DNA of 64,000 bases from Microbacterium croceum (GTDB lineage Bacteria > Actinomycetota > Actinomycetes > Actinomycetales > Microbacteriaceae): NCBI RefSeq assembly GCF_023091245.1, contig NZ_JAHWXN010000001.1, positions 868,001 through 932,000 on the forward strand. The letters run 5' to 3'. The notes under the pieces are model-generated. The model saw only the letters and a program-made list of their open reading frames with translations, did no database searches and was not told the DNA's origin. Position numbers and translations under genes: made by a program. Positions 31,470 to 40,651 of this stretch are shown here, piece after piece. How positions within the stretch are numbered: position 1 is the first letter of the stretch; every line of letters begins with the position of its first letter.

Positions 31470-33008
31470 TCAGGCGAGCGGGCCGTGCCGGACGATGCCG
31501 CTCGGCACGCTGCCGTCGAACAGGGCGTCGAGCGTGACGAGCGAGAATCCGCGGTCGCGCAGACCGCTCACGACCCGGTCGAACACGCGTGCCGATCCGG
31601 CCTGGATGTCGTGCATGAGCATGATGGTCGACACCGCGGGGGCCTCGATCGCGTAGCGGGCCAGATCGTCGTCGGCGGGCTTCTCCCAGTCCCGGGTGTC
31701 CACGCTCCAGAGGATCGCCGGTTCGCCCGCGATCGCCACGACGTCATCGTCGATGAAGCCGCCCGGCGGTCGGAACGTGGCCACCGGCTGTCCGGACAGC
31801 TCCCGCAGCAGCGTCGCGGTGCGACCGACCTCGTCCTCGACCTGTTCCTCGGTCAGCTCGGTGAGGTAGGCGTGGCTCCAGGTGTGATTGCCGATCTGGT
31901 GGCCCTCGGCCGCGACCCGACGGACGGTGTCCGGATGCGATCGCGCATTCTGGCCGAGCATGAAGAAGGTCGCCGCCGACTGCTCGTCGCGCAGCACGTC
32001 GAGGAACTGCGGGGTCAGGTCGGAGGGGCCGTCGTCGAGCGTGAGCGCCATGCACGGAACCAGATCGCACGGGGTGGGCGCGACGCCGGCGCCCGCGGTG
32101 GAAGGAGCGGTGAAGTCCCCCTCGGCGCGGATCAGAGCCTGCGCGAAGGGCGTGAGCGCGCGTAGCGCGACGGACGCGTGCAGCGCCACGGACGGCGGAT
32201 GCTCGCGCGAGCGTTCCCGCCATCCGGCCAGCCCGTCGAGCTCGCGCGCCGTGAGCGCGGTGGGCACCGGGATCACGATCTCGTCATCGGTCAGATGACT
32301 GCCCAGTAGAGCATCGCGGAAGATCGCGAGCTGTTCGTCGGTGGGAGCCGCGACGGGTGAGAGACTCAGGCTGCCGGCGTCCCGACGCAGGGTGTCGATG
32401 TATGCGGGCCACAGCGCTCCCACGTCGGTGAACAGGTCCGCCTCGGGCACGACCTCATCGGTCGCGACATCGGTGTAGATGACCGTCGAGGTGTCGGACG
32501 GCTCCGCGCTGCCCGCCGTGGAGACGACGCGCAGGCGCTCGCCGAAGAGCGACCCGCGTGCCAGCACGATCTCGCAGACGATGACGGTCCCCTCGCGGTT
32601 GCCGAGGACGTCGGATGCCGACGCGGTCGCCGTCTCGGGGGTGCAGCCGCGCTCGCCGAGGCCGGCGCCGCTCGGGTGCACCATCGGGCGATAGCCCTGG
32701 CCGCTGACCTGAGCCCGCGTCACGACGGCGTCGCGCACCACCGCTTCGACCGCGGCGTTGAAGGCGGCAGCTCCCGGGAGCGTGGCCCAGCGGGCATCGA
32801 TTCCGACGTCGTCGTTGCGCAGCCGCATGTCGGTCGTCGATGCCTGCCCCGGGTCGGAGGCGGTGGGAGCCTCGATGATCGTGCCGCCTGTCGTCCACTG
32901 GCGCGGCTCCCACCCGGCGACCGGCTCCGGCGCGCACCCCGCGAGGAGGAGAGCGGTGCCGACGGCGGCGGCGAGCAGGCGGGCGGATCGCGACCGGCCG
33001 GGCGTCAT
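31470..33008 (-). CDS. Lipoprotein polysaccharide deacetylase (NodB domain)
   Basis: 512 residues. Lipobox LLAGC; N-terminal ~290 residues resemble the RsiV/DUF3298-type sensor fold (SVTV-like VVSTAGSAEPSDTSTVIYTD; PAYIDTLRRDAG). C-terminal NodB domain: CMALTLDDGPS (Asp pair), GHQIGNHTWSHAYLTEL (zinc histidines), FRPPGGFIDDDV, ILWSVDTRDWEKP and MLMHDIQAGS, all catalytic motifs of metal-dependent carbohydrate esterase 4. Likely deacetylates peptidoglycan or a surface polysaccharide. ATGA-coupled to the upstream membrane protein gene. Confidence 0.92.
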   Translation of the reverse strand: MTPGRSRSARLLAAAVGTALLLAGCAPEPVAGWEPRQWTTGGTIIEAPTASDPGQASTTDMRLRNDDVGIDARWATLPGAAAFNAAVEAVVRDAVVTRAQVSGQGYRPMVHPSGAGLGERGCTPETATASASDVLGNREGTVIVCEIVLARGSLFGERLRVVSTAGSAEPSDTSTVIYTDVATDEVVPEADLFTDVGALWPAYIDTLRRDAGSLSLSPVAAPTDEQLAIFRDALLGSHLTDDEIVIPVPTALTARELDGLAGWRERSREHPPSVALHASVALRALTPFAQALIRAEGDFTAPSTAGAGVAPTPCDLVPCMALTLDDGPSDLTPQFLDVLRDEQSAATFFMLGQNARSHPDTVRRVAAEGHQIGNHTWSHAYLTELTEEQVEDEVGRTATLLRELSGQPVATFRPPGGFIDDDVVAIAGEPAILWSVDTRDWEKPADDDLARYAIEAPAVSTIMLMHDIQAGSARVFDRVVSGLRDRGFSLVTLDALFDGSVPSGIVRHGPLA

Positions 33009-33568
33009 CGCCCGACCTCGATCGTGGAGAGGAGGTCGGCGAGCTCCGCGTCGTAGGCGGGCGACGGGGAGGAGATGAACGTGAGGACGACCGGCCCCTC
33101 GGCGACCGCTCCGACGACGGTCTCCTGGTCCCTGACCCGCGCGTGCAGGATCTCGCCGATGCCCGCGGCTCGTTCAGACAGGATCTCCTCGCTCGTGGGG
33201 CCGAGCGGAGCGGGCGCGATCTGATTGAGGGCTGCCGAGGCATCCGACCCGGAGAGGAGCGAGAACTCGACGATCATCGCGCGGTCGGGACTGCCGGCGA
33301 CTCCCCGGGATTCGTCGCCGAAGGGTGTGCGCCACGACCATCCGCCGGGCAGGACGATCGAGGCCTGCCCCGTCTCGTTCTCCAGCACGATGGTGCGCTC
33401 CTGCGGCGAGACCGTCGCCGTGAGGCTGCGCACGATGACCGGGGCGACCAGTGCCGCGAGCAGCCCGAGCGCGACCAGCACGGTGATCACGACGATCGGA
33501 AGCAGGCGCCGCCGCGGCGGGCGCGGCCGCGGGAGCGTCGCCGCGTCGGCCGGGAGAGGGCCGGTCAT
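33005..33568 (-). CDS. Single-pass membrane protein coupled to the deacetylase
   Basis: 187 residues from ATG 33568 (GAAAGG upstream; a GTG at 33610 would add 14). A basic proline-rich cytoplasmic start (LPRPRPPRRRLLP) precedes one helix IVVITVLVALGLLAALVAPV. The outer part contains IVLENETGQASIVLPGGWSW and DRAMIVEFSLLSGSDASAAL, a fold I do not recognise. Its stop overlaps the deacetylase start by ATGA, so they are co-translated and probably work together at the cell surface. Confidence 0.7.
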   Translation of the reverse strand: MTGPLPADAATLPRPRPPRRRLLPIVVITVLVALGLLAALVAPVIVRSLTATVSPQERTIVLENETGQASIVLPGGWSWRTPFGDESRGVAGSPDRAMIVEFSLLSGSDASAALNQIAPAPLGPTSEEILSERAAGIGEILHARVRDQETVVGAVAEGPVVLTFISSPSPAYDAELADLLSTIEVGR

Positions 33569-33712
33569 GTCATGCGGAGCCTTTCTGCGAGAAGGGTGCC
33601 GATCCGTCACGCAGACACAGGCCCCCCGACCTACGGGGAGCCTACCGCGGGGGTGTGCGAGCAGCCCGATGACACGAGGAGCCTCGGGCGGACGGGGCAG
33701 CGGGGCGGCAGG

Positions 33713-34204
33713 TCAGGCGCGGGGTCGCGGTCGGGCGACCCGCAGGATGACGCCGAGCACCAGCAGCACCACGGCGAGAACGCCTGCGGCTGCGGCGCCG
33801 CCGATGTCGAAGAGCGACTGGACGGGGCCGACCGTGAACCGTCCGCCCTCGACCGGGCCATCGCACGTGAGGGCGGTGGTCCCCTCGGTGTCGGTGACGA
33901 AGCTGCCCTGCGCGTCCCAGGCCTCCGGCACCAGCAGGTTCTGCTGCGTCATGTCGGGGCGGAGCTGCACCTCTCCGCCGTCCGCGACGGTGCCGGTGCA
34001 GTCGATGTCGCCCCACCGGTCCGAAGGAGTGACGTAGACGGCGTGGGTGCCGGCGGACAGCTCGACCTCCATCGTCTCGCCGAACGGCGTCGGCGGTGCG
34101 AGCCGGAAACCCGGGCTGAAGGCCAGGAAGGCGGCCGCGGCCAGCGAGAGGATGCCGATGGCGAGCAGCAGCAACCAGGCGCGGCGCGGACGCAGCTCGC
34201 TCAC
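33713..34204 (-). CDS. Hypothetical membrane protein downstream of HxlR
   Basis: 163 residues from GTG 34204 (GTGA overlap with the HxlR stop). One N-terminal helix (AWLLLLAIGILSLAAAAFLA) and one near the C-terminus (GGAAAAGVLAVVLLVLGVIL) enclose an outer domain with VELSAGTHAVYVTPSDRWGD, a conserved-looking CTGTV...TCDGP cysteine pair, and RFTVGPVQSLFDIGG. This layout is common in actinobacteria but unnamed. Translational coupling to HxlR is clear; functional link unknown. A longer in-phase frame upstream runs over HxlR and is rejected. Confidence 0.68.
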   Translation of the reverse strand: MSELRPRRAWLLLLAIGILSLAAAAFLAFSPGFRLAPPTPFGETMEVELSAGTHAVYVTPSDRWGDIDCTGTVADGGEVQLRPDMTQQNLLVPEAWDAQGSFVTDTEGTTALTCDGPVEGGRFTVGPVQSLFDIGGAAAAGVLAVVLLVLGVILRVARPRPRA

Positions 34205-34539
34205 CCCGAGCGCCGTTCCAGATTGACCGATGCCCAGGCGCCCAGCTGGTCGAGGATCGGCAGCAGCCCCTGCCCGCTCGCGGTGAGCGCGTACGACACG
34301 GTCACCGGCGGACCGGCGTCGACCGTGCGGGCGACGAGCCCTGACTGTGCCAGTTCGGTGAGCCGGTCGGAGAGCACGGTGTCGCTGATGCCGGAGACGG
34401 CACGACGCAGGGCGACGAAGGTCGACGGGCCGCCGCCGAGCGACGACACGATCATGCCGTTCCACCGCTTGCCGAGCACGCTGAACGCCAATGTGACCGC
34501 GGCGTCACACGCGTGGATCTCTGCCTCGGCTTCCGCCAT
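34201..34539 (-). CDS. HxlR family transcriptional regulator
   Basis: 112 residues, typical length. Conserved N-terminal cysteine (IHACDAAVTLAF), then VLGKRWNGMIVSSLGGGPST, FVALRRAVSGISDTVLSDRL and wing TVDAGPPVTVSYALTASGQG: a winged-HTH of the HxlR/DUF24 type, usually sensing quinones, aldehydes or disulfide stress through the cysteine. Divergent from the azoreductase gene (78-base gap), the usual target gene arrangement. Likely represses that gene. Confidence 0.9.
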   Translation of the reverse strand: MAEAEAEIHACDAAVTLAFSVLGKRWNGMIVSSLGGGPSTFVALRRAVSGISDTVLSDRLTELAQSGLVARTVDAGPPVTVSYALTASGQGLLPILDQLGAWASVNLERRSG

Positions 34540-34617
34540 GCCCCCATCCTACCTGTGCTACGTTAACCGCTGTCGCTAATAAAAACCTAGTGACTACGAA
34601 AACGAAAGGCAGCCCCC

Positions 34618-35274
34618 ATGTCCCTGTTCCGCCTGGATGCCAGCATCCTTCCCGCGTCGTCCGCCAGCCGTGCGCTCGCCGACCTCGTCGAAGCCGAGTG
34701 GTCGGCCTCCCACCCGGACTCGACGGTGACGCGACGCGACGTCGCGGCGGACCCGGTGCCGGCGACGGCGTGGACGGATGCCGTCACCGCCGGCTTCGTG
34801 GATGCCGCGCAGCGCACCGAAGGGCAGAACCGGGCGCGCGCCCTCGCGACGCAGTTCGCCGACGAGCTGATCGGCGCCGACGCGCTGCTGTTCGCGGTGC
34901 CGCTGTACAACTACGGCGTCTCGCAGCACTTCAAGACCTGGTTCGACCTGGCCTACACCGACGAGCGGATCAACCCGACGGGCACCGCACTGCAGGGCAA
35001 GCCCGCGACCCTGGTCACGGTGCTCGGCGGCAACTACGCCCCCGGCACCCCGAAGGAGGGCTGGGACCACTCGACCGGATGGCTGCGCCGCGTGCTGGAA
35101 GACGTCTGGGGCCTCGACCTGCGCGTCGTGCAGCGTCCGTTCACGCTGGTCGGCGTCAATCCGGCGCTCGATGCGTTCACCGACACGGCCCGCGAGCTCA
35201 AGGAGACCGCCGAGACCGATGCCCGCACGTACGGCCGCGAGCTCGCCGCGCTGCGTGGAGACCAGGTCGCCTGA
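34618..35274 (+). CDS. azoR: FMN-dependent NADH azoreductase / NAD(P)H dehydrogenase
   Basis: 218 residues, standard length. Flavodoxin-like fold: LFRLDASILPASSASRALAD (phosphate loop region), LFAVPLYNYGVSQHFKTWFD (the AzoR hallmark PLYN), VTVLGGNYAPGTPKEGWDHS (FMN loop) and a C-terminal helix. Reduces quinones and azo compounds by two electrons, protecting against electrophiles. GAAAGGCAGCCCCC precedes the ATG. Divergent from HxlR, which probably regulates it. Confidence 0.88.
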   Translation: MSLFRLDASILPASSASRALADLVEAEWSASHPDSTVTRRDVAADPVPATAWTDAVTAGFVDAAQRTEGQNRARALATQFADELIGADALLFAVPLYNYGVSQHFKTWFDLAYTDERINPTGTALQGKPATLVTVLGGNYAPGTPKEGWDHSTGWLRRVLEDVWGLDLRVVQRPFTLVGVNPALDAFTDTARELKETAETDARTYGRELAALRGDQVA

Positions 35275-35390
35275 GGCATCCGGATCGGGTGCGGTGCACA
35301 ACGGAGGGGGTCCACGCGCCGGAGGTCGGATTCGAGCAGTCCGTCTTCCGCCGTGCGGATCCCCTCCCGAGTGACGCGGGGTCCAGCCGC

Positions 35391-36698
35391 TCAGCCGATC
35401 AGGGTGAGGAACAGTCGCACCGACAGAGCGAGCACGGCCGCGAGTCCGATGACGCCCGCGGCGTTCTGCCACCATGTGTTGCGCATGTCGCCCATGAGCG
35501 TTCCCCGGTTCGCCATGACGATGATGAGCGCGGCGAGCACGGGGGCCACGAACACCGTCAGCGCCTGGGCGACGACGATCAGCTGTACCGGAGACTCCTG
35601 GAAGGCCACGGTCACGGCGATGCCGAAGAGCAGGATGCCGGCGCTCACCAGTTTCGCGGTCAAGGAGTTCGACGAGGCGCCGCGGCCGAGCCCGTCGGAG
35701 AGCATCGTCCCTCCCGCTGTCGCATTCGCGATCATCGACGAGAACGCCGCGCCGAAGAATCCGAGAGCGAACACGGTCGAGCCGACGGGGCCGGCGAGTG
35801 GTTCGAAGATGCTGGCGAGGGCGACCACGGTCGGTGCGGCTTCGCCGGTCTGGCCGAGGACGGATGCCGCGACCACGATCACCAGCGCCGTCATGATGCC
35901 GGGGGCGATGATGCCGGGGATCGTGTCGACGATCGTGACGTCGCGGTAGTCGGCTTCGGTGCGACCGCGCTCCTTGGTGCCGTATGCGGTGTAGAAGGCG
36001 GCGTTGATCGAGAAGTTCGTGCCCACGAGGGCGACGATCAGCAGCCAGGCGCCGTCGGGGAACGTCGGCAGGAGTCCTGCGCCCGCCGCCGCCCAATCGG
36101 GGTTGGAGATGAACGCCGAGGCGATGAAGGCGATCGCCATCAGCGCGACGATCACGACCAGCACCTTCTCGACCACGCGGTAGACGTTGCGCAGCAGCAG
36201 CAGCGCCCCCACGGCCGCGGTGCAGATGATCGTCCACATGATCGGATTGCCGCCGAACAGCATCGAGAGCCCCAGGCCGGAGCCCACGGCGTTGCCGACG
36301 GAGAAGCAGAGCGTGATGAGGAAGACGCCGATGCCGGCCAGCACGCCCACCCAGCCGCCCAGGTGCTCCTTGATCGACGAGATGAGCGAGGTGGGTGACT
36401 TGATGCCGAGGCGGACGGCCATGTCGGTGAGGAAGATCATCAGGATCGTCGACACCACGATCACCCAGATGAGCGCGTACTGGTAGCCGCTGCCGGTCTG
36501 GACGGCGGTGGTCAGATTGCCGGGGCCGAACTGCCAGGCGCCCGCGACGAACGCCGGGCCGATGAGGGCCAGGTGCTGCCAGAACGGGCGCCGTTGCTTG
36601 CGTGAGGTGACGATGTTCTTCATCGTCTCAGTCGAGACCCGTCCGTAGCCAGTGCCGGGGGTGGTAGAGGCGTGACGGGTGGTCGTTCGTTCGTTCAT
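35391..36698 (-). CDS. Nramp-fold transporter lacking canonical metal ligands
   Basis: 435 residues from ATG 36698 (GAAGGACAG before it), 11-12 membrane helices. Overall similarity to Nramp is clear (IGPAFVAGAWQFGPGNLTTA in helix 1; NNPIMWTIICTAAVGALLLL-like region; FFGAAFSSMIANATAGG). But the helix-1 DPGN motif is GPGN, and helix 6, normally MPHN, reads GTNFSINAAF; the metal-binding Asp and Met are both absent. The substrate is therefore probably not Mn/Fe. It neighbours a DapA-family lyase and a divergent LacI regulator, suggesting uptake of an organic acid for that enzyme (inference). Confidence 0.85.
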   Translation of the reverse strand: MNERTTTRHASTTPGTGYGRVSTETMKNIVTSRKQRRPFWQHLALIGPAFVAGAWQFGPGNLTTAVQTGSGYQYALIWVIVVSTILMIFLTDMAVRLGIKSPTSLISSIKEHLGGWVGVLAGIGVFLITLCFSVGNAVGSGLGLSMLFGGNPIMWTIICTAAVGALLLLRNVYRVVEKVLVVIVALMAIAFIASAFISNPDWAAAGAGLLPTFPDGAWLLIVALVGTNFSINAAFYTAYGTKERGRTEADYRDVTIVDTIPGIIAPGIMTALVIVVAASVLGQTGEAAPTVVALASIFEPLAGPVGSTVFALGFFGAAFSSMIANATAGGTMLSDGLGRGASSNSLTAKLVSAGILLFGIAVTVAFQESPVQLIVVAQALTVFVAPVLAALIIVMANRGTLMGDMRNTWWQNAAGVIGLAAVLALSVRLFLTLIG

Positions 36699-36793
36699 GG
36701 TCTGTCCTTCGAGTCGTCGTTGACTGCAGGGGGCGCCCGGGGGGCGGAAGGAGGGGAGGCGAGGCGGCCTCGGAAGCCGCCTCGCCCACGGGG

Positions 36794-37729
36794 TCATGCG
36801 GGGACGGTGACCTCGCCGAGGCCGGCGAGCGCGAATGCGGAGGCGATCTCGTCTTCGGCGCCGGCAGGCAGCGGGAGCAGCGGCGTGCGGACGGTGGCGT
36901 GGCTGAGGATGCCGCGCTGGACGAGGCCCCACTTGAGTGCCACGGTGCCCTCCATGTGCGAACCGCGGTGGTACACGTTCTGCGTCACGGGGAGGAGGCG
37001 TTCGTGGATGGCATGCGCCGCCTCGTAGTCCCTGGCCTTGCCCGCCGCGATGAGTTCGATCAGGGGCTCGGGGGCGACGTTGCCGTAGCCCACCAGAAGC
37101 CCGTCGACGTCGAACATGGTCGGCAGCAGGTACTCGTCGTGGCACGACAGGATCTGCAGTTCGGGGTAGGCGGCGCGCAGGGCGGGGATCTCGGTGTACC
37201 AGCGGCGCATGTTGCGCACGCCGTTCTTCGTGGCGAAGACTCCCTCCTGGCCGGCGATCTCGAGCTGGGTGTCGAGGTCGTAGGTGGCCTTGGTGTTGTC
37301 GGGGTACTGGAACAGGATGAGGGGCAGGCCGGATTCCTCGTAGATCTCGCGGTAGCGCGATTGCGGTGCGCCCTGCTGGTAGCCGAAACGCAGCCAGCCG
37401 TGCGAAGGGTAGACCAGTCCTGCGGCGGCCCCGGCGTCGACGGCGGCCTTCGCCTCGAGACCGGCGGTCTTGTTGCCTTCCTTGGTGATGCCGGCGATCA
37501 CGGGCACTCGTCCGTCGGTCGATGCGACGAATGCGCGGATGACGTCGAGCTGCTCCTCTTCGGTGAGGAACGTGCCTTCGCCCGCGTGCCCGAGCACGAC
37601 GAGGCTCTTAACGCCGTCGATCGAGCCGAGCCATGACCCCAGGCGCTGGATCGCGTCGTAGTCGACGGCACCGTCTTCGGTGAAGGGGGTCACGGGGGCG
37701 GGGTTGAGGCCGCGGAGGTCGAGGGTCAT
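36794..37729 (-). CDS. Dihydrodipicolinate synthase (DapA) family aldolase/lyase
   Basis: 311 residues from ATG 37729 (AGGAAAGGACCCACC). TIM-barrel class I aldolase: K168 in GVFATKNG is the Schiff-base lysine, Y142 in LILFQYPDN the partner tyrosine, and VVLGHAGEGTFLTEEEQ replaces the GTTGE motif, so it is not a housekeeping DapA. Such members cleave or condense pyruvate-containing sugar acids or hydroxy-acids. 95 bases upstream of the Nramp-like gene and divergent from LacI with a strong operator between; probably LacI-controlled catabolism. Confidence 0.88.
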   Translation of the reverse strand: MTLDLRGLNPAPVTPFTEDGAVDYDAIQRLGSWLGSIDGVKSLVVLGHAGEGTFLTEEEQLDVIRAFVASTDGRVPVIAGITKEGNKTAGLEAKAAVDAGAAAGLVYPSHGWLRFGYQQGAPQSRYREIYEESGLPLILFQYPDNTKATYDLDTQLEIAGQEGVFATKNGVRNMRRWYTEIPALRAAYPELQILSCHDEYLLPTMFDVDGLLVGYGNVAPEPLIELIAAGKARDYEAAHAIHERLLPVTQNVYHRGSHMEGTVALKWGLVQRGILSHATVRTPLLPLPAGAEDEIASAFALAGLGEVTVPA

Positions 37730-37778
37730 GGTGGGTCCTTTCCTGGGAGCTTCTTCGCTGTTCTCGTCTTCGAGAAGT

Positions 37779-37818
37779 GCAAACGTTCGCGGGAACGTTT
37801 GCAGGAACGATTGCAAGT
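37779..37818. promoter_or_regulatory. LacI-type operator pair
   Basis: GCAAACGTTC (37779-37788) and GAACGTTTGC (37793-37802) are perfect inverted arms around GCGG; a second partial site GGAACGATTGCA follows directly (37804-37815). It lies between the DapA-family and LacI genes, so both divergent promoters can be controlled. Confidence 0.8.
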
Positions 37819-37873
37819 ATGATCGGAGCCACCGGGGATGTCAACACCCGAGTGAGACACCGAGGGGGACGCC

Positions 37874-38881
37874 GTGGCAGAGCAGCACGATCGACACATC
37901 GTGACGCTGAAGGATGTCGCAGCTGCATCGGGCGTCAGCATCTCCACGGTCAGTCGCGTCCTGGACGACCGCACGCCCCCCTCCCGGTCGGCGACGGCGG
38001 AGCGCGTGCGCCGCATCGCCGATGACCTCGGATACCGCCGCAACATGTTCGCATCCGGGTTGCGGCGGGGAGCGACCGGGACGATCGGCGTGCTCGTTCC
38101 CCGACTCACCGATCACGTGATGGCGTTGATGTTCGAGGCGATCGAGCGCACCGCGCGCACTCGCGGGGCCTTCGCCGTCGTCGCCACGTGCGGTGACGAT
38201 CCGGTGGAGGAGAAGAGGGCGACCGAGACCCTGCTCGACCGGAACGTCGACGGGCTCATCCTCGCCACGGCGCGCCTGGACGACACGCTGCCGGCGTCAC
38301 TGCGCGCGCGGGGGGTGCCGCATGCTCTCGTGCTCCGCACGGACGGGCTGAGCCCGTCTGCGCTCGGGGATGACGAAGCGGGCGGATACTTCGCGGCTCG
38401 TCACCTGGTGGATCTCGGTCATCGTGACGTCGCCGTCATCACCGGGCCGTGGTTCACCTCGAGTGCGCGTGATCGGCTCGCCGGGGCGCGTCGCGCGCTC
38501 GCCGAGGGCGGCATCGAGATCGGCGAAGACCGGGTGATCTCCACCGGCTACGGCATCGAGTCAGGACACATCGCCGGGCGCACCCTGCTTGCGCACGAGT
38601 CCCGTCCCACGGCGATCTTCGCGGCGAACGACAACCTCGCGATCGGGGTCGTGGCCGCCGCCACGGCTGCCGGGCTGACCGTCGGACAGGATCTGTCGGT
38701 CGTCGGCTACAACGACATCCCCCTCGCGGCCATGCTGCCCGTGCCGCTGACCTCCGTGCGCACGCCGTTCGACCAGATCGCCGCCAGCGCGCTGGATCTG
38801 CTGGGCGAATCGGCGGGCACCGTGACCCGTGCACTGCCGACGCTCATCCCCCGCGCCTCCACCACTGCCCCCAAGGCCTGA
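37874..38881 (+). CDS. LacI family transcriptional regulator
   Basis: 335 residues. N-terminal HTH TLKDVAAASGVSISTVSRVL with the hinge LGYRRNMFASGLRRG, followed by a periplasmic-binding-protein-like sensor domain (TGTIGVLVPRLTDHVMALMF; GLILATARL; HLVDLGHRDVAVITGPWFTS; PTAIFAANDNLAIGVV; SVVGYNDIPLAAMLPVPLTS). Likely represses the divergent DapA-family and Nramp-like genes at the GCAAACGTTC palindrome, and itself; inducer presumably the substrate of the lyase. Confidence 0.93.
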   Translation: MAEQHDRHIVTLKDVAAASGVSISTVSRVLDDRTPPSRSATAERVRRIADDLGYRRNMFASGLRRGATGTIGVLVPRLTDHVMALMFEAIERTARTRGAFAVVATCGDDPVEEKRATETLLDRNVDGLILATARLDDTLPASLRARGVPHALVLRTDGLSPSALGDDEAGGYFAARHLVDLGHRDVAVITGPWFTSSARDRLAGARRALAEGGIEIGEDRVISTGYGIESGHIAGRTLLAHESRPTAIFAANDNLAIGVVAAATAAGLTVGQDLSVVGYNDIPLAAMLPVPLTSVRTPFDQIAASALDLLGESAGTVTRALPTLIPRASTTAPKA

Positions 38882-38901
38882 CTTCCGCTCTCGTTCAGGG
38901 G

Positions 38902-39993
38902 TCACATCGGGTACGGATGCGGCAGCCACACCGTCACGATGAGCCCGCCCTCGGCGCGGGGCGTCAGCACGAGCGTGCCGTCGTGCGCCTCGGTGATGCG
39001 CTGGGCGATCGCGAGGCCGAGTCCGACGCCGGCGTGATCCTCGCCGCGGGTGCGCTCGGCGCCGCGCTGGAACGGCTCGACGAGCGTCGTGATCCGCTGC
39101 GTCGTGATCGGCTCTCCCGTGTTCTCGACCACGAGCGCCACCGCGTGCGGCAGGGCGTGCGTGCGCACGGCCACCCGCCCGCCGAACGACAGGTTGTGTA
39201 CGAGCGCGTTGTGCACGAGGTTGGTCGCGAGCTGCTGCAGCAGCGCCGCCGAGCCCCGCACGGGGGCGGGGTCGCCGCCGACCTCGATCGTGATGCCACG
39301 ACGGTCGGCGAGCGGCAGCAGTTGCTCGACCGCTTCTTCGGCGAGCAGCGAGAGATCGAGGATCTCGCGGGTGAACGTCCGCCGGTCCGCACGGCTGAGC
39401 AGCAGCAGTGCCTCGGTCAGGTCGATCGCGCGCGTGTTGACCTCCTGCAGGCGGGCGATGAGCGCATCGACGTCGCGGTCGGGGTCGGTGCGCGCGACCT
39501 CCAGCAGCGTCTGCGAGATGGACAGCGGGGTGCGCAGCTCGTGCGAGGCGTTCGCGGCGAACCGCTGCTGCTCGGACACGTGCGCTTCGAGCCGGTCGAG
39601 CATCGAGTCGAACACGTCGGCCAGGTTGCGGAACTCATCGCGCGGTCCGGGCAGCGCCACGCGATGAGACAGCGATCCCTGCGCGGCGAGCTGCGCGGCG
39701 TGGCTGATGCGGTCGAGCGGCGCCAGCATCCGTCCGGCCAGCAGCCATCCGCCGGCCAGGCCGAACACGAGCAGCACGATCATCACGACCACCGCGACCG
39801 GCACGAAGGCGCGCAGCAGATCGGAGCGGTTCGGCACCCGTATGTCGGCGACGATCTGCACGTCCGGCACATACCGCAGCAGGAAGAGGCCGACGACGGC
39901 GAGAAGAGCCGCCCCCGACACCACCACGATGCCCGCATAGCTGAGCGTGAGCTTGAGCCGGGCGCTCATCCCGCGACGCCTACGCATCGGCAT
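38902..39993 (-). CDS. Sensor histidine kinase (HAMP-HisKA-HATPase)
   Basis: 363 residues. Two membrane helices (LTLSYAGIVVVSGAALLAVV; VVVMIVLLVFGLAGGWLLAG) flank a short ~30-residue outer loop; HAMP segment RMLAPLDRISHAAQLAAQGS; phosphoacceptor H151 in ANASHELRTPLS; ATPase N-box NLVHNALVHN and G-box GVGLGLAIAQRI. Start overlaps the regulator stop by 14 bases; ATG 39969 is an alternative. The short sensor loop and position beside a VanY-Alr-Ddl trio resemble VanS-type sensors of cell-wall state. Confidence 0.92.
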   Translation of the reverse strand: MPMRRRRGMSARLKLTLSYAGIVVVSGAALLAVVGLFLLRYVPDVQIVADIRVPNRSDLLRAFVPVAVVVMIVLLVFGLAGGWLLAGRMLAPLDRISHAAQLAAQGSLSHRVALPGPRDEFRNLADVFDSMLDRLEAHVSEQQRFAANASHELRTPLSISQTLLEVARTDPDRDVDALIARLQEVNTRAIDLTEALLLLSRADRRTFTREILDLSLLAEEAVEQLLPLADRRGITIEVGGDPAPVRGSAALLQQLATNLVHNALVHNLSFGGRVAVRTHALPHAVALVVENTGEPITTQRITTLVEPFQRGAERTRGEDHAGVGLGLAIAQRITEAHDGTLVLTPRAEGGLIVTVWLPHPYPM

Positions 39994-40651
39994 CCGTCCC
40001 GATCCGGTATCCGACTCCGGGCACGGTGAGGATCAGCCACGGCTCCCCGAGCCGCTTGCGCAGCGACGACACCGTGATGCGCACGGCGTTCGTGAACGGG
40101 TCGGCGTTCTCGTCCCAGGCCCGCTCGAGCAGCTGCTCCGCGCTCACCACGCCACCGTCGGCGTCGACGAGCACTTCGAGCACGGCGAACTGCTTGCGGG
40201 TCAGCGCGACGTAGCGGCCGTCGCGGAACACCTCGCGCCGGAACGGGTCGAGCCGCAGGCCCGCGACCTCGAGCACGGGCGGACGCACGCGCTGACGCCG
40301 CCGGTCGAGCGCCCGCAGCCGCAGCACGAGCTCCCGCAGCTCGAACGGCTTGGTGAGATAGTCGTCGGCACCGATCTCGAAGCCGGACGCCTTGTCGTCG
40401 AGGCGGTCGGCCGCGGTCAGCATCAGGATCGGGATGCCGCTGCCGGAGGCCACGATCCAGCGCGCGACCTCGTCGCCGTTCGGACCGGGGATGTCGCGGT
40501 CGAGCACCGCGAGGTCATAGGAGTTGATGCTCAGCAGCTCGAGCGCGGTGTCGCCGTCTCCGGCTATGTCGGCGGCGATGGCCTCGAGCCGCAACCCGTC
40601 GCGGACGGCCTCGGCGAGGTAGGGCTCGTCCTCGACGATCAGCACACGCAT
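39980..40651 (-). CDS. OmpR-type response regulator
   Basis: 223 residues. Receiver RVLIVEDEPYLAEAVRDGLR with phosphoacceptor D51 (LAVLDRDIPG), TAADRLDDK and KPFELREL; C-terminal winged HTH YVALTRKQFAVLEVLVDADG to RITVSSLRKRLGEPWLILTV and GVGYRIG. Pairs with the overlapping kinase gene. Divergent from the vanY-like gene across 87 bases, so it probably controls the peptidase-racemase-ligase trio. Confidence 0.93.
   Translation of the reverse strand: MRVLIVEDEPYLAEAVRDGLRLEAIAADIAGDGDTALELLSINSYDLAVLDRDIPGPNGDEVARWIVASGSGIPILMLTAADRLDDKASGFEIGADDYLTKPFELRELVLRLRALDRRRQRVRPPVLEVAGLRLDPFRREVFRDGRYVALTRKQFAVLEVLVDADGGVVSAEQLLERAWDENADPFTNAVRITVSSLRKRLGEPWLILTVPGVGYRIGTDADA

Noticed and set aside
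34540..34617. Operator for HxlR in the azoreductase intergenic region
   Set aside because: AT-rich with weak partial repeats (TAGTGACTACG), but no dyad clear enough to annotate.
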